From Verrucomicrobiota bacterium (GTDB taxonomy: Bacteria > Verrucomicrobiota > Verrucomicrobiia > Limisphaerales > J093): a DNA stretch of 52,825 bases. The stretch covers positions 1 through 52,825 of the forward strand of contig JAKQDD010000165.1 of assembly GCA_029556615.1 (NCBI GenBank). Reading direction: 5' to 3'. The translations under genes and the position numbers were made by a program. How positions within the stretch are numbered: the stretch's first letter is position 1; every line of letters starts with the position of its first letter. Below are positions 35,858 through 44,771 of the stretch, in pieces. The notes under the pieces are model-generated. The model searched no databases. It worked only from the letters and a program-made list of their open reading frames with translations, and had not been told where the DNA came from.

Positions 35858-36922
35858 ATGAGTGTTATGACGATCGGTGGCATCCTGTGGATGGCGACTG
35901 TGGGGCTTTGGGCGGTCGGCTTCGTCCTGCTGGCGCGCCTCCGCCGGCGCGGTTCGGGGGCGGGGGGTGCGGGCGGTGATGCTGCCTCAGTGAGCGTCAT
36001 TATTCCCGCACGGAACGAGGAGCGCAACCTGCCCACGCTCTTGCGATCGCTGGCCGCGCAATCGGCGAAGCCGCGGGAGATCGTGGTGGTGGACGACGGT
36101 TCCACGGATCGGACTGCTGTGGTAGCGCGGGAGTTGGGGGCGACGGTGATCGCCTCCCAGGAGCTGCCCGAGGGCTGGCAGGGGAAGACTTGGGCTTGCC
36201 ACCAGGGAGCGCGGGCGGCGTCCGGCGACTGGCTGTTGTTCGTGGATGCGGACACGTGGTTCGAGGAGGAGGGGTTGAGTCGGATTGTGGCGGAAGCGAC
36301 GGGAGGCGCATTTTCCGCCGGGCCGTACCACGCGGTGCGGAGGCCTTACGAGAGCCTCTCGCTGTTCTTCAACCTTGCGATGGCGGCTGGGACGGTGCCC
36401 GATGGTCTGATGGGCCAGATGCTGCTGGTGGATCGGGAGAGCTACCGGCGTGTTGGCGGGCATGAGGCGGTCAAGGGTCGGGTGCTGGAGAACTTCTGGC
36501 TGGCGGAGCGGTTTCGGGCTGCGGGCGTCCGGGTGCGGAGCGCGATGGTCCGGGGCGCGTTCGGCATTCGAATGTATCCGAACGGCGTGCGGGAGTTGGC
36601 GGAGGGCTGGACGAAGGGCTTCGCCTCGGGAGCGGGCAGGACGCCGGCGATCGTGCTGGCGCAGGTGGTGGCCTGGATGAGCGGGCTATTGCTGGCGCCG
36701 ATCGGGTTGTTGGCTGTGGGCGACTGGTTGTGGTGGGCGCCGGTCTATCTCGCGTGCGCGGCGCAGGTTCGCTGGGCAAGCCGTCAGGTCGGCTCGTTTG
36801 GTCTGGCCAGCGCCTTGCTGTATCCGTTGCCCCTGGTGTTTTTCCTCGGGGTGTTTGCCCGTTCGATGTGGCATTCGGGCCGGCGGGTGACGTGGAAAGG
36901 GCGAACTGTTCGTGCTGATTGA
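35858..36922 (+). CDS. Family 2 glycosyltransferase, CrtQ-like
   Basis: 354 aa from ATG 35858, ten bases after the MITE-like element; the open frame upstream is only the element read through. One N-terminal helix (ILWMATVGLWAVGFVLLARL) is followed by a GT-A domain with VSVIIPARNEERNL, VVVDDGSTDRT, the DAD motif in LFVDADTWFE and a later ENFWLAERF acceptor motif, then about three C-terminal helices. This matches CrtQ-type 4,4'-diaponeurosporenoate glycosyltransferases, which attach glucose to a carotenoid acid. It overlaps by 11 bases a CrtO-type acyltransferase, the enzyme for the next step. Third codon positions here are G-rich, unlike the genes to the left. Confidence 0.85.
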   Translation: MSVMTIGGILWMATVGLWAVGFVLLARLRRRGSGAGGAGGDAASVSVIIPARNEERNLPTLLRSLAAQSAKPREIVVVDDGSTDRTAVVARELGATVIASQELPEGWQGKTWACHQGARAASGDWLLFVDADTWFEEEGLSRIVAEATGGAFSAGPYHAVRRPYESLSLFFNLAMAAGTVPDGLMGQMLLVDRESYRRVGGHEAVKGRVLENFWLAERFRAAGVRVRSAMVRGAFGIRMYPNGVRELAEGWTKGFASGAGRTPAIVLAQVVAWMSGLLLAPIGLLAVGDWLWWAPVYLACAAQVRWASRQVGSFGLASALLYPLPLVFFLGVFARSMWHSGRRVTWKGRTVRAD

Positions 36923-37436
36923 ACTTCCCAACGGGTGGACATGGTTTCTGAACCTGGCCGGTTGGCCGGTGCTGCAGCTTGGGTTGTCCTGGGCGTTTAC
37001 AAAGTTGCCGGGGGCTTGGTTTCGGCCCGGGCGCTTAGGGCGTTGGGAGGGTGAGGGTCGGGTTTATGAGCGCACGCTGGGGATCCGGCGATGGAAGGAT
37101 CGGTTGCCGGACGCGGGAGGGTGGTGGGGCGGGGGCTTTGCGAAGCGGGCCCTCCGGGATGCGGACCCGGTGTACGTGGAACGTTTTGTGCGCGAGACCT
37201 GGCGGGGCGAGCTGTGTCACTGGTGCGCCCTGGCGTGCGCGCCGGTCTTCTTCCTGTGGAACCCGTGGTGGGCTGACGTGATCATGGTGGGGTACGGGGT
37301 GGCGGCGAATCTGCCGTGCATCCTGGTTCAGCGGTACAACCGTGCGCGGCTGCAGCGGTTGCTTACGACGTTCAAGACAAGTCGAGGGCGCAGCGAAAAC
37401 CGATCGTCGCGCACCGGTCCAAGCCGGGCCACATGA
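36912..37436 (+). CDS. CrtO-family glycosyl-4,4'-diaponeurosporenoate acyltransferase
   Basis: 174 aa from GTG 36912, overlapping the glycosyltransferase by 11 bases. Family features are plain: RRWKDRLPDAGGWW, FAKRALRDADPVYVERFVRE, TWRGELCHW, FFLWNPWW and the closing NLPCILVQRYNRARLQRLL. In staphyloxanthin synthesis this membrane enzyme esterifies the glucosyl carotenoid with a fatty acid. With the preceding gene it forms a carotenoid-decorating pair. The other crt genes are not in the window. Its last 65 bases overlap the end of the convergent formylglycine-enzyme-like gene, so the tail after about residue 155 may be non-essential. Confidence 0.88.
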   Translation: MLIELPNGWTWFLNLAGWPVLQLGLSWAFTKLPGAWFRPGRLGRWEGEGRVYERTLGIRRWKDRLPDAGGWWGGGFAKRALRDADPVYVERFVRETWRGELCHWCALACAPVFFLWNPWWADVIMVGYGVAANLPCILVQRYNRARLQRLLTTFKTSRGRSENRSSRTGPSRAT

Positions 37437-39603
37437 GCAGGAATTTGGCCGAGTAAGCGTTTGGGCGGGGGCCACCGTCGAAGTACCAACCCGAGCCTTT
37501 GGCCGTGTAGAACGAACCGCCCTTGAGCAGGCAGAACCGGGTTCGGCCGTCGCTGCGTTCGCTCTCGGTCCATTCCCACACATTGCCGCAGAGGTCCCAG
37601 CAACCACAGGACGCACGGCCCCGGGGGAACTGCGTTACTGGCGTGGTGCCTCCGGTCTCGCCCCCGTTGCAGCGGGCGGGCTCCATGGTGTGGCCCCAGG
37701 GGTACGGCCAGGCGGCGGGTCCTTGGGCGGCATATTGCCACTCTTCCTCGGAGGGTAGCCGCTTGTGCCGCCAGCGGGCGTAGGCGCGGGCGTCCTCCAG
37801 GTCCACGCAGACCACCGGGTGCTGCTCCTGCGCGTCGGGCATGCGCAGGCGCCGCCAATCAGGCCAATGCGCGAGGAACCGTTCCGGATGCCGCGGCTGG
37901 TAGCTGGTCGCCCGGAGGAAGTCGGCGAACTGCGCGTTGGTGACGGGGGTGAGATCGAGCGCGTAACGATCCAGTGTCACCTGCCGGGTGAAGCTCACGA
38001 GCCGGAACTCGTAGGCGGGCGCCATTCGGGGATCGGCCGGGAGGACCGACGTGTAATACCCGCATTCACGCGCGCGGAGTTGGGTCGTCAATTCGACGGT
38101 CGCGGCGGGGATCTCGGCCATATCCGGGGGCACCATGGCCCGGCGGAGAGCGGAGCGTGGCGGCTGGGGTTGGGCGACCGGTTCAGGGGCCGTGGTCGCC
38201 CAGTCGGCCACCGCGGCGAGACGGCGTTGGCGTCGGAGAAACGCGCTGAAATCCGGGCCGAGTCGGGCCGGCGCCGCCCGCAACAGGCAGCCCACCCCGC
38301 GGGCTGCGATTCCGGGAGAGAGCGCGACGGGACGCGGCGTCGCCTGTCCGCGTCCGGACGGCGATGAGCGAATCAGCCTGCGCCCGGCGACGAGGTCCCA
38401 TGCCGCCTCGCCGGGGTCGAGGGCGATTTCGAGGAGGGGTTGGGCAAAGGGGTGGTGCGATCGATTCACGAGCGTCCAGAGCGCGACGCCGTCGCGCTCC
38501 CAGCGGCTGGCGAAGACGTCGGGTACGAGGGTGGGGACGAGGGGTGTCCACTCACCGCCGGTGAAGATCGCGCAAAACCGGCGTTGCAGGGGCAGGATGG
38601 CTCGCAACAGGGAACGATCTCGGGGAGACCATCCGACCCAGGAACCGAAGACATTCTCCCAGACCATCATGCCGCTGCCGTTCATCCAGGCGGTTTGGAT
38701 CTCGCCCGAGTGATCCATGTCCCAGCGCCGGATCTGGTGCTGAAGATGGCGGGGCTCGAACCACTTGTTTCTGAGGACACCCGGGGTCCGGCTGTCATGG
38801 AACCATTGGGCCCAGGACAGGTGATGGTCGTGGACCCGTTCTAGGGGCAATGCGATTTCACTTTCGAGCACGACTCCCGGCCGCACTGCGTCGAGTTTCG
38901 ACCGAAACACGGCGGCGCCTTCCTTCAGGGTATCGAGGAAGATGCCATCCGCATCGAGATCGCGAACGAGGTCACAGAGCGTGTCGAGATCGGACTTGGG
39001 CTCGGGCCGTGTCCCGCGGTCCCAGGGGTTGTAATCGAGGAAGGCCCGGACGCCTGCCTGGTGCAGTTCCCGGACGACATTTCGCAATCCCGGCAGGCCG
39101 CCGGGCATGTGACGGTAGAAATCGAACTGGTTGCGGTCGTCGGCACCGATCCGGGGATAGGCATGCCAGAGCACGACGGCATCGAACCCGCCGAAATCGC
39201 GCCGGCTTGCGGAAAGAAACTCCGCCACGGTCCATCGCCCCGAGCGGCGGTTCCAGAAACGCTCGTCGCAGAGCATGAGGAAACAGCAGGAGAAACAGCC
39301 CCGGGCCCAGGCGAAGTCGGGTCGGGCGTAGAGGGTGTCGTCATAGCCAAGCGCGCTGCGGCGCTGGCGACGCCAGGCGTCCAAGCGCTGTCGCCAGCGG
39401 CCCCATTCCGCCGGGTCTTCGGGGGCGGGGATGATCTCGTGATCGAAGGCCGACGGGGAGCCGTCAGACGCCAACGCAGAGAGTGTGGAGAGCACCGGCA
39501 CGCCGCACGCGATGCCGGCCGTCGTCGCTCTCTGCAGGAATTGGCGGCGGGTGAGTGGGTGAGGCGTGGGTTGCTTCATGGGCGTTGGATTGTGCGCGTC
39601 CAT
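37372..39603 (-). CDS. Tat-exported glycosidase-like barrel fused to formylglycine-generating-enzyme-like domain
   Basis: 743 aa from 39603; ATG at 39579 gives 735 aa and places the twin-arginine signal (LTRRQFLQRATTAGIACG) near the start. Residues about 90-430 look like a TIM-barrel glycosidase (DFGGFDAVVLWHAYP, VRAFLDYNPWD, DLDADGIFLDTLKEG, VLESEIALP). The last 190 residues are an FGE/SUMF1-type fold (LDLTPVTNAQFADFL, ARWRHKRLPSEEEWQYAA, DLCGNVWEWTES, LLKGGSFY, IGFRCA). The cysteine pair that true FGEs carry after the GGS motif is not seen, so it probably does not make formylglycine. It lies 192 bases downstream of a sulfatase on the same strand. Confidence 0.85.
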   Translation of the reverse strand: MDAHNPTPMKQPTPHPLTRRQFLQRATTAGIACGVPVLSTLSALASDGSPSAFDHEIIPAPEDPAEWGRWRQRLDAWRRQRRSALGYDDTLYARPDFAWARGCFSCCFLMLCDERFWNRRSGRWTVAEFLSASRRDFGGFDAVVLWHAYPRIGADDRNQFDFYRHMPGGLPGLRNVVRELHQAGVRAFLDYNPWDRGTRPEPKSDLDTLCDLVRDLDADGIFLDTLKEGAAVFRSKLDAVRPGVVLESEIALPLERVHDHHLSWAQWFHDSRTPGVLRNKWFEPRHLQHQIRRWDMDHSGEIQTAWMNGSGMMVWENVFGSWVGWSPRDRSLLRAILPLQRRFCAIFTGGEWTPLVPTLVPDVFASRWERDGVALWTLVNRSHHPFAQPLLEIALDPGEAAWDLVAGRRLIRSSPSGRGQATPRPVALSPGIAARGVGCLLRAAPARLGPDFSAFLRRQRRLAAVADWATTAPEPVAQPQPPRSALRRAMVPPDMAEIPAATVELTTQLRARECGYYTSVLPADPRMAPAYEFRLVSFTRQVTLDRYALDLTPVTNAQFADFLRATSYQPRHPERFLAHWPDWRRLRMPDAQEQHPVVCVDLEDARAYARWRHKRLPSEEEWQYAAQGPAAWPYPWGHTMEPARCNGGETGGTTPVTQFPRGRASCGCWDLCGNVWEWTESERSDGRTRFCLLKGGSFYTAKGSGWYFDGGPRPNAYSAKFLLMWPGLDRCATIGFRCALDLS

Positions 39604-39626
39604 CCCGCGCGGTAGCGTTTTGGAGT

Positions 39627-39644
39627 GCGGCTGCCCTCAGCCGC
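39627..39644. other. Short GC hairpin in the gap before the barrel/FGE-like gene
   Basis: GCGGCT (39627-39632) pairs with AGCCGC (39639-39644) around GCCCTC. It is flanked by a TTTTGGAGT / TTTGGGG pattern and lies just upstream of the 39603 start. The rest of 39604-39795 shows nothing further. Confidence 0.35.
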
Positions 39645-39795
39645 TTTGGGGTGGAATAGGAGGGCCGGCGCATTCCACGACCTCTCGGTTGGGCCATGGC
39701 CTGGTCTCTTGCAAGGGCCGCCCAGCGGTCGAGATCATGCACCCCCCCAAGGACGATCGGTGTTCCGCCCTGAACCGGCGAGGGGCACGATCTTC

Positions 39796-41166
39796 TCAGT
39801 CCAACTGCGATGATGGCATGGGGATGAGTGTCGCGCGGTGGTCGCGGACGGCTGCCTGAACCCGGGCGAGGACATCGGGGTGTTGGGTCGCGAGGTTTCG
39901 TTTTTCCGAAGGGTCGAGCCCGAGGTGGAACAGGAGGGGCGGGGCGTGGATCTCGGGTTTGGCCTGGCCATAGCCGGCCTGGGTCTGGAAGTGGGCCTTC
40001 CACTCGCCGAGGCGGCAGGCGAACAACTGCTGTCCGCGGTAGTAGAAGAGCGGGTGATCCGGCAGGGATTGGCCTTGGAAGAGGAGGGGGCGGAGATCCC
40101 GCCCATCGAGGATCCTGTTGGGGGCGGGGGTTATGCCGGCGAGGCCGAGTGCCGTTGGGTAGAGATCAAGGACAGAGGCCATCTGGGGGGTGACGCCGGG
40201 TTGGATTTTTCCGGGCATCCAGGCGATGGCCGGTACGCGCATGCCTCCCTCCCAGGTGCTGCCTTTGCCGTTGCGCAGCGGGCCGGCGCTGCCGCCTTGG
40301 GCGCCCATGGTGAGCCACGGGCCGTTGTCGCTCGAGAAGACGACCAGCGTATTGTCTGCGAGATCCTCGGCGCGCAACGCGTCGAGGATTTCCCCGACGC
40401 TCCAGTCCAGTTCCTCGACGGCATCGCCGTAGATGCCGGCGCGGCTTCGGCCCTGGAAGGCAGGGGAAGCGAACAGCGGCACGTGGGGGAAGGTATGGGC
40501 GAAGTAGAGGAAGAAGGGGCGATGCCGGTTGGTTGTCACGAAGCGGAGGGCCTGTTCCGTGTATCGGCGTGTCAGGGTGGTTTGATTGGCGGGGCGTTCG
40601 ATGATGCGGCCGTTGTGGATGAGGGGGACATTCCAGCCATTGCGCGGGGGATTGGCGGAACCGGAGGCCCCGGAGGGCAGATCCGCGCGGCCATCCATGT
40701 CGTTCGAGTAAGGCAAGCCGTAGGTCTCGTCGAAACCCTGGTCCTGGGGGCGCGAGCCTTCATGGATCCCGAGGTGCCATTTGCCGATGTGCGCGGTGGT
40801 GTAGCCAGCGCTCTTGAGGGCTTCGGCGAGGGTGAGTTCGCCCGGGGGCAAGCCGCCTTTCGAGTTGGGGAAAAGGACACGGCGCTGGCCTGCCATGCCG
40901 CTGCGCACGGGGTAACGGCCCGTGAGCAGGGCGGCGCGGCTCGGGGTGCAGACCTCGGCGCCGGAGTAGAAGTCCGTGAAGCGAAGTCCCTCGGCCGCCA
41001 TGCGGTCGAGCTGGGGCGTGCGAATTGTGGGTGAACCGTAACAGCCGAGGTCGCCATAGCCGAGGTCATCGGCATAGATGACGACTAGATTAGGTTTGGC
41101 GCTGGCGGCGGGGAGTGGTTGGCAGGCGGCGGCGAGGAGGGCGAGAAGGAGAAGGATGGGTCTCAT
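39796..41166 (-). CDS. Arylsulfatase (family S1), possible lipoprotein
   Basis: 456 aa. The N-terminus MRPILLLLALLAAAC may be a lipoprotein signal with Cys15, although the lipobox is not ideal. Alkaline-phosphatase-fold sulfatase landmarks: metal Asp pair in VVIYADDLGYGDLGCYG, catalytic signature CTPSR at Cys73 (AEVCTPSRAALLTGR), GKWHLG, and the metal pair in VFSSDNGPW. Cys73 must be oxidised to formylglycine for activity. It hydrolyses sulfate esters, probably on sulfated polysaccharide, outside the cytoplasm. The downstream FGE-like fusion gene looks like a partner, but appears to lack the FGE active-site cysteines. Confidence 0.95.
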   Translation of the reverse strand: MRPILLLLALLAAACQPLPAASAKPNLVVIYADDLGYGDLGCYGSPTIRTPQLDRMAAEGLRFTDFYSGAEVCTPSRAALLTGRYPVRSGMAGQRRVLFPNSKGGLPPGELTLAEALKSAGYTTAHIGKWHLGIHEGSRPQDQGFDETYGLPYSNDMDGRADLPSGASGSANPPRNGWNVPLIHNGRIIERPANQTTLTRRYTEQALRFVTTNRHRPFFLYFAHTFPHVPLFASPAFQGRSRAGIYGDAVEELDWSVGEILDALRAEDLADNTLVVFSSDNGPWLTMGAQGGSAGPLRNGKGSTWEGGMRVPAIAWMPGKIQPGVTPQMASVLDLYPTALGLAGITPAPNRILDGRDLRPLLFQGQSLPDHPLFYYRGQQLFACRLGEWKAHFQTQAGYGQAKPEIHAPPLLFHLGLDPSEKRNLATQHPDVLARVQAAVRDHRATLIPMPSSQLD

Positions 41167-41527
41167 GACACGGCGGTGAGTTGGCCCTGCGGGTTCGAGG
41201 GTTCAGGCGCCTCGGCACCGTGAGTGCACTTTGGGGCGGCAGAGGCAGGCCGTCAAGCCGGTCCCACAAGTCCGCGCCGTGGCGTGGGACAGCGGCACCC
41301 CCGGGGCCATGCTCCACTTTCATCTCCTCGCGCTTTGAGACGGGATTGACAGGATGGACAGGGCAACTCTGAACCTATCCCCCTATCGTCTGGGTCCATC
41401 CTGTTCATCCCGTTCATCCCGTCTTCCCCGCACCGGACAGGCAACGGGACCGCACGTCTGCGAGTGGGATTGGCACGTGGGTCCGTCGGGTGTAGGCTGG
41501 GAGCGTCTCATGCGAGAAGGAACGGCT
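41167..41527. other. 361-base divergent gap between sulfatase and PPDK-like genes
   Basis: No gene was recognised. It should contain promoters for both directions. The only clear structure is an imperfect inverted repeat at 41339-41423. Confidence 0.6.
41339..41423. repeat. Imperfect inverted repeat GACGGGAT...ATCCCGTC
   Basis: The left arm 41339-41362 (GACGGGATTGACAGGATGGA...) pairs with the right arm 41395-41423 (TCCATCCTGTTCATCCCG...), with one 9-base segment extra in the right arm where CGTTCATCC is repeated. It lies about 100 bases before the PPDK-like start. It looks like a dispersed palindromic repeat rather than a terminator. Confidence 0.6.
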
Positions 41528-44500
41528 ATGAAGATAGGGAGCGGGCAGGCGCGGATTCTCGGCGCGCTCACGTCGCTGGTTGCTGCGGGGTTGTCTCTGG
41601 CGGCGGGGGGGGATCGGCTGACGGTCGATTCGGTGGACGATCGGGGGTGGCCGCGATTCTCGGTGGCCAGCGTCTCGAACCGGGTGGTGCGTCTTGAAGC
41701 GTCGTCGGATCTGCGGATCTGGACGGAGGTGGCGCGGGGCCATGACGGTTTGGAGGGCTACCCCGACGCGGGTGGGGCAGGGTTGGGGGCGCGGTTTTAC
41801 CGGGCGGCGTTCACGCCGCGGGGGGCGGTTGACGACTGGAAGAACCAGATCCGGTATCCGGACGATGGCTTGTTGTCGCCGGCGCCGGGCTATGGGGAGA
41901 CTGCTGCGCGGTGGATCAAGTTCGCCATCGATCTCGAGGAACCGGACCGGGTCTATTTCCAGGACAGCAGCAAGTACCCGTTCCACTACGACTTCGCCCG
42001 GGCTCGCCTGGAGCGGTTTCGGTCGATGAGCCGCGAGCAGTTTGACGCGGTATCGCTGCGGCGTGCGAGCCAGCAGATCGTGCTGGGGGCGGTGCTGTAT
42101 GCGCCGCTGGGCAGCCTGGGCGAATTCGGGATTCAGGTGGTGGGACAGGATCCGTATCCACCCGAGGATGTCGCGCGATGGATCGAGCGGGTGCAGTCAG
42201 TGCTCGTGCGGCCGGCTTCCGTGCCGGTGTTCTATTTCCCGACGTTCGAGCAGGAGACTGTGGCGCAGGAGAACAGGGAGTACTTCGAAGCGCGCAAGAT
42301 CACGGTGAGCACGGCGGCGCGGTGGGTGGTTGCGGACGAGTGTTACGCGGCGGGCTGGGCGTTGGGCCGGTTGGTTTCGATGCCGGCTCGGGACGTGGCC
42401 GCCGCGTATCGGGAGGGGCGTTTGGGGCCGGGGGATCTGCTATTGATCGATGCCGTGCCGGCGGAGGTTCCACCCGTGGCCGGTTTGATCTCGATGGTTC
42501 CGGCGACGCCGAACTCGCACGTGGCGATTCTGGCGAGGTCGTTTGGCGTTCCGTTTGTTCATCTTGCCGATGCCGCCCAGCGCGAGGCGGTGCAGGCGAT
42601 GGCGGGGAAGGAAGTGGTGCTTCGGGCCGAGACGACCTACGGGGGGAGCGCGGTGCGGGTGGTGTGTGTCGAGGACCAGATGCCGGCGGCGGTGCGGTCG
42701 GAACTGCTGGCCCTGAAGAAGGTGCGGCCGCTGGATCTCGCGCCGAAGCAGCGGCTGGGGCGATACGGCGTTTCGGCCGAGGGGCTGCGTCCGGCGGACG
42801 TGGGGATCGTTGGGGGCAAAGCGGCCAACTTCGGGCTGCTCCGGCGGTCGATTCCCGCGAGCGCACCGAATCCCGCGATGGCACTGACGTTTGATCTCTG
42901 GGACGATTATCTGGACCAAGCCCTGCAGGGAGGGGGCACGTTACGGGATCGGATAGCCGAGGCGCTGGGCGGTTTCACGTGGCCGCCGGACATGCGGGCG
43001 CTGACAACGGCGTTGTCGGACGTGCGCCGTCTGATCACGGACGTGGCGGATTTCGCCCCGTCGCAGCGGGCTGCGGTGCTGGGCTTGCTGGCCGATGCGG
43101 GTCTGACGGCGGATCGCAAGATCCGGTTTCGCAGCTCGACGAACGTCGAGGACAGCGAGCGGTTCAGCGGGGCCGGGCTTTACGACAGCTACAGCGGGTG
43201 TCTGGCGGACGATCTGGACGGAGACGACATCGGTCCCAGCGCCTGCGATCCCTGGGAGCCGGCGGAGCGCGGCGTGTTTCGGGCGCTGCGCAAGGTGTAC
43301 GCCAGTTTCTACAATGACAATGCCTTTCTCGAGCGACTCCGGCATGGGGTCGAGGAGTCTGCGGTGGGCATGGCGGTGCTGGTGCATCACTCGACGCCGG
43401 ACGCAATCGAAATGGCCAACGGGGTGGCGACGCTGCATGTGACGAAGAGCGCGACGCCGGACTATCGCTGGGTGAGCGCGACGCTGGTCACGCAGGCGGG
43501 GGCGCTCTCGGTGGCCAACCCCGAGAGCAGTGCGGCTCCCGAACAGGTCACGGCCAGCCTTTGGGGGACGGGCGACCCTTACCTTCAAGTCGAACGCCGG
43601 TCGGCGCTCCTGCCGTTGGGCGATTTCGTCCTGACCTGGGAGTCGGAGTATCGCGAGTTGGTGGGGCTCCTTGATCGGGCGGCCCGTGCCTACGAGGGGG
43701 AGTTCCCCAACCGGCGCGAGTTTGTCCTGGATTTCGAGTACAAGAAGGTGGCGCCGGAAGGCCGGCTGTTGGTGAAGCAAATCCGTGAGATCCCACAGGC
43801 AGTGCAGGCGGCGCCGATTGTCCCGTGGCTGATCCACGAGACGAACCGTTACGTGTTGAGCCAGGGTGAGTACGGCGATCTGCTGGGGTTCCATCGGCTG
43901 AAGTCATTGTGGACGCTGAGGACCAGGACCGTGCGCCTGCTCGATGCGAATCTTGTCGAGCCCTGTTATGAGACGCTGGATGCCGAGCTGATGGACGGAC
44001 TGGTTCCCCTGCGCTTCGGAGGAGCGCCGTCCTCGCTGCCGGGGTTCAGCCATCGGCGGGAGGGGGATGAAGTCGTTGACGCCTGGCGTGTTGGCATGGG
44101 GGTTGGATCCCGGACGTTCGCATTGCGGACCTGGTTTTCCCGGCAATCGGATCCTGCGAAGAACCCGGTGGTGTTTCTCGGCGATGGCCGGGTTCAACTG
44201 GAGGTGACGTACAGCGAGCCGCAACCGGTTCTGGGTTACGAGGGGCCGACGACGACGCTATCGGACTCAGCGATTCTGGTTCCGGTTCAACCGGTGACGC
44301 CGCTGAGCCTTCTTCAAACCCGCAGTCTGCAGGGCAAGGGGATCGCCATCGAGACCCGGTTCTACTGGCCGCCGCCGCCGACGGGTCCGAGCGCCGGGTA
44401 CACGGCCCCGGTGCAGGCCTGGGTCGAGACCACGGTGACCGGTCTCACCTCGGCGCCGTTGCGTCTGGCGGGTGACTTTTCGCAGACGTACCATCCGGGG

Positions 44501-44677
44501 CATCACAACTTCTACGAGGAGTTCCTGTTCGATCCGCACCTCGAGCCGGGCATTGACCCGGCGCTCCTTGCCGAGTTGGTCGGCAAGGGTATCCGGGCGA
44601 TTTGTGTCGGCTCCAGCTACGGCCAGGACTCGACCTTTTGGATCCTGGGCTGGGACGGCAAACTGCGACGGTGGTAG
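41528..44677 (+). CDS. Exported PEP/pyruvate-binding (PPDK-like) protein
   Basis: 1049 aa from ATG 41528, chosen for the signal peptide (ILGALTSLVAAGLSLAAGG). Residues 20-100 are a short beta domain. A phosphohistidine-type swivelling domain follows with His331 in MVPATPNSHVAILARSFGVP, close to the catalytic motif of PEP-utilising enzymes. The ATP-grasp PPDK N-terminal domain comes next, with GGKAANFGLLRR (about 437) and RFRSSTNVEDSERFSGAG (about 533-550), plus FVLDFEYKK and LLVKQIRE. The C-terminal 300 residues are beta-rich and unassigned. The domain order is reversed relative to PPDK, and there is no PEP/pyruvate barrel. A phosphotransferase with an export signal is unusual, since ATP is not expected outside the membrane. 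Confidence 0.85.
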   Translation: MKIGSGQARILGALTSLVAAGLSLAAGGDRLTVDSVDDRGWPRFSVASVSNRVVRLEASSDLRIWTEVARGHDGLEGYPDAGGAGLGARFYRAAFTPRGAVDDWKNQIRYPDDGLLSPAPGYGETAARWIKFAIDLEEPDRVYFQDSSKYPFHYDFARARLERFRSMSREQFDAVSLRRASQQIVLGAVLYAPLGSLGEFGIQVVGQDPYPPEDVARWIERVQSVLVRPASVPVFYFPTFEQETVAQENREYFEARKITVSTAARWVVADECYAAGWALGRLVSMPARDVAAAYREGRLGPGDLLLIDAVPAEVPPVAGLISMVPATPNSHVAILARSFGVPFVHLADAAQREAVQAMAGKEVVLRAETTYGGSAVRVVCVEDQMPAAVRSELLALKKVRPLDLAPKQRLGRYGVSAEGLRPADVGIVGGKAANFGLLRRSIPASAPNPAMALTFDLWDDYLDQALQGGGTLRDRIAEALGGFTWPPDMRALTTALSDVRRLITDVADFAPSQRAAVLGLLADAGLTADRKIRFRSSTNVEDSERFSGAGLYDSYSGCLADDLDGDDIGPSACDPWEPAERGVFRALRKVYASFYNDNAFLERLRHGVEESAVGMAVLVHHSTPDAIEMANGVATLHVTKSATPDYRWVSATLVTQAGALSVANPESSAAPEQVTASLWGTGDPYLQVERRSALLPLGDFVLTWESEYRELVGLLDRAARAYEGEFPNRREFVLDFEYKKVAPEGRLLVKQIREIPQAVQAAPIVPWLIHETNRYVLSQGEYGDLLGFHRLKSLWTLRTRTVRLLDANLVEPCYETLDAELMDGLVPLRFGGAPSSLPGFSHRREGDEVVDAWRVGMGVGSRTFALRTWFSRQSDPAKNPVVFLGDGRVQLEVTYSEPQPVLGYEGPTTTLSDSAILVPVQPVTPLSLLQTRSLQGKGIAIETRFYWPPPPTGPSAGYTAPVQAWVETTVTGLTSAPLRLAGDFSQTYHPGHHNFYEEFLFDPHLEPGIDPALLAELVGKGIRAICVGSSYGQDSTFWILGWDGKLRRW

Positions 44678-44771
44678 CGCCGGGCGGATAGAGGGGGAGA
44701 GTCTGTAGCTGCGGGGTGGCTACGGAACGTCGTCGCGGACTGTAGGATCGCGTGTCGCGCAGCCGGCGTTA

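Noticed and set aside
35546..35880. Replication origin at the skew flip
   Set aside because: No dnaA, gidA, parAB or cluster of DnaA boxes was seen. It is kept only as one explanation of the skew change.
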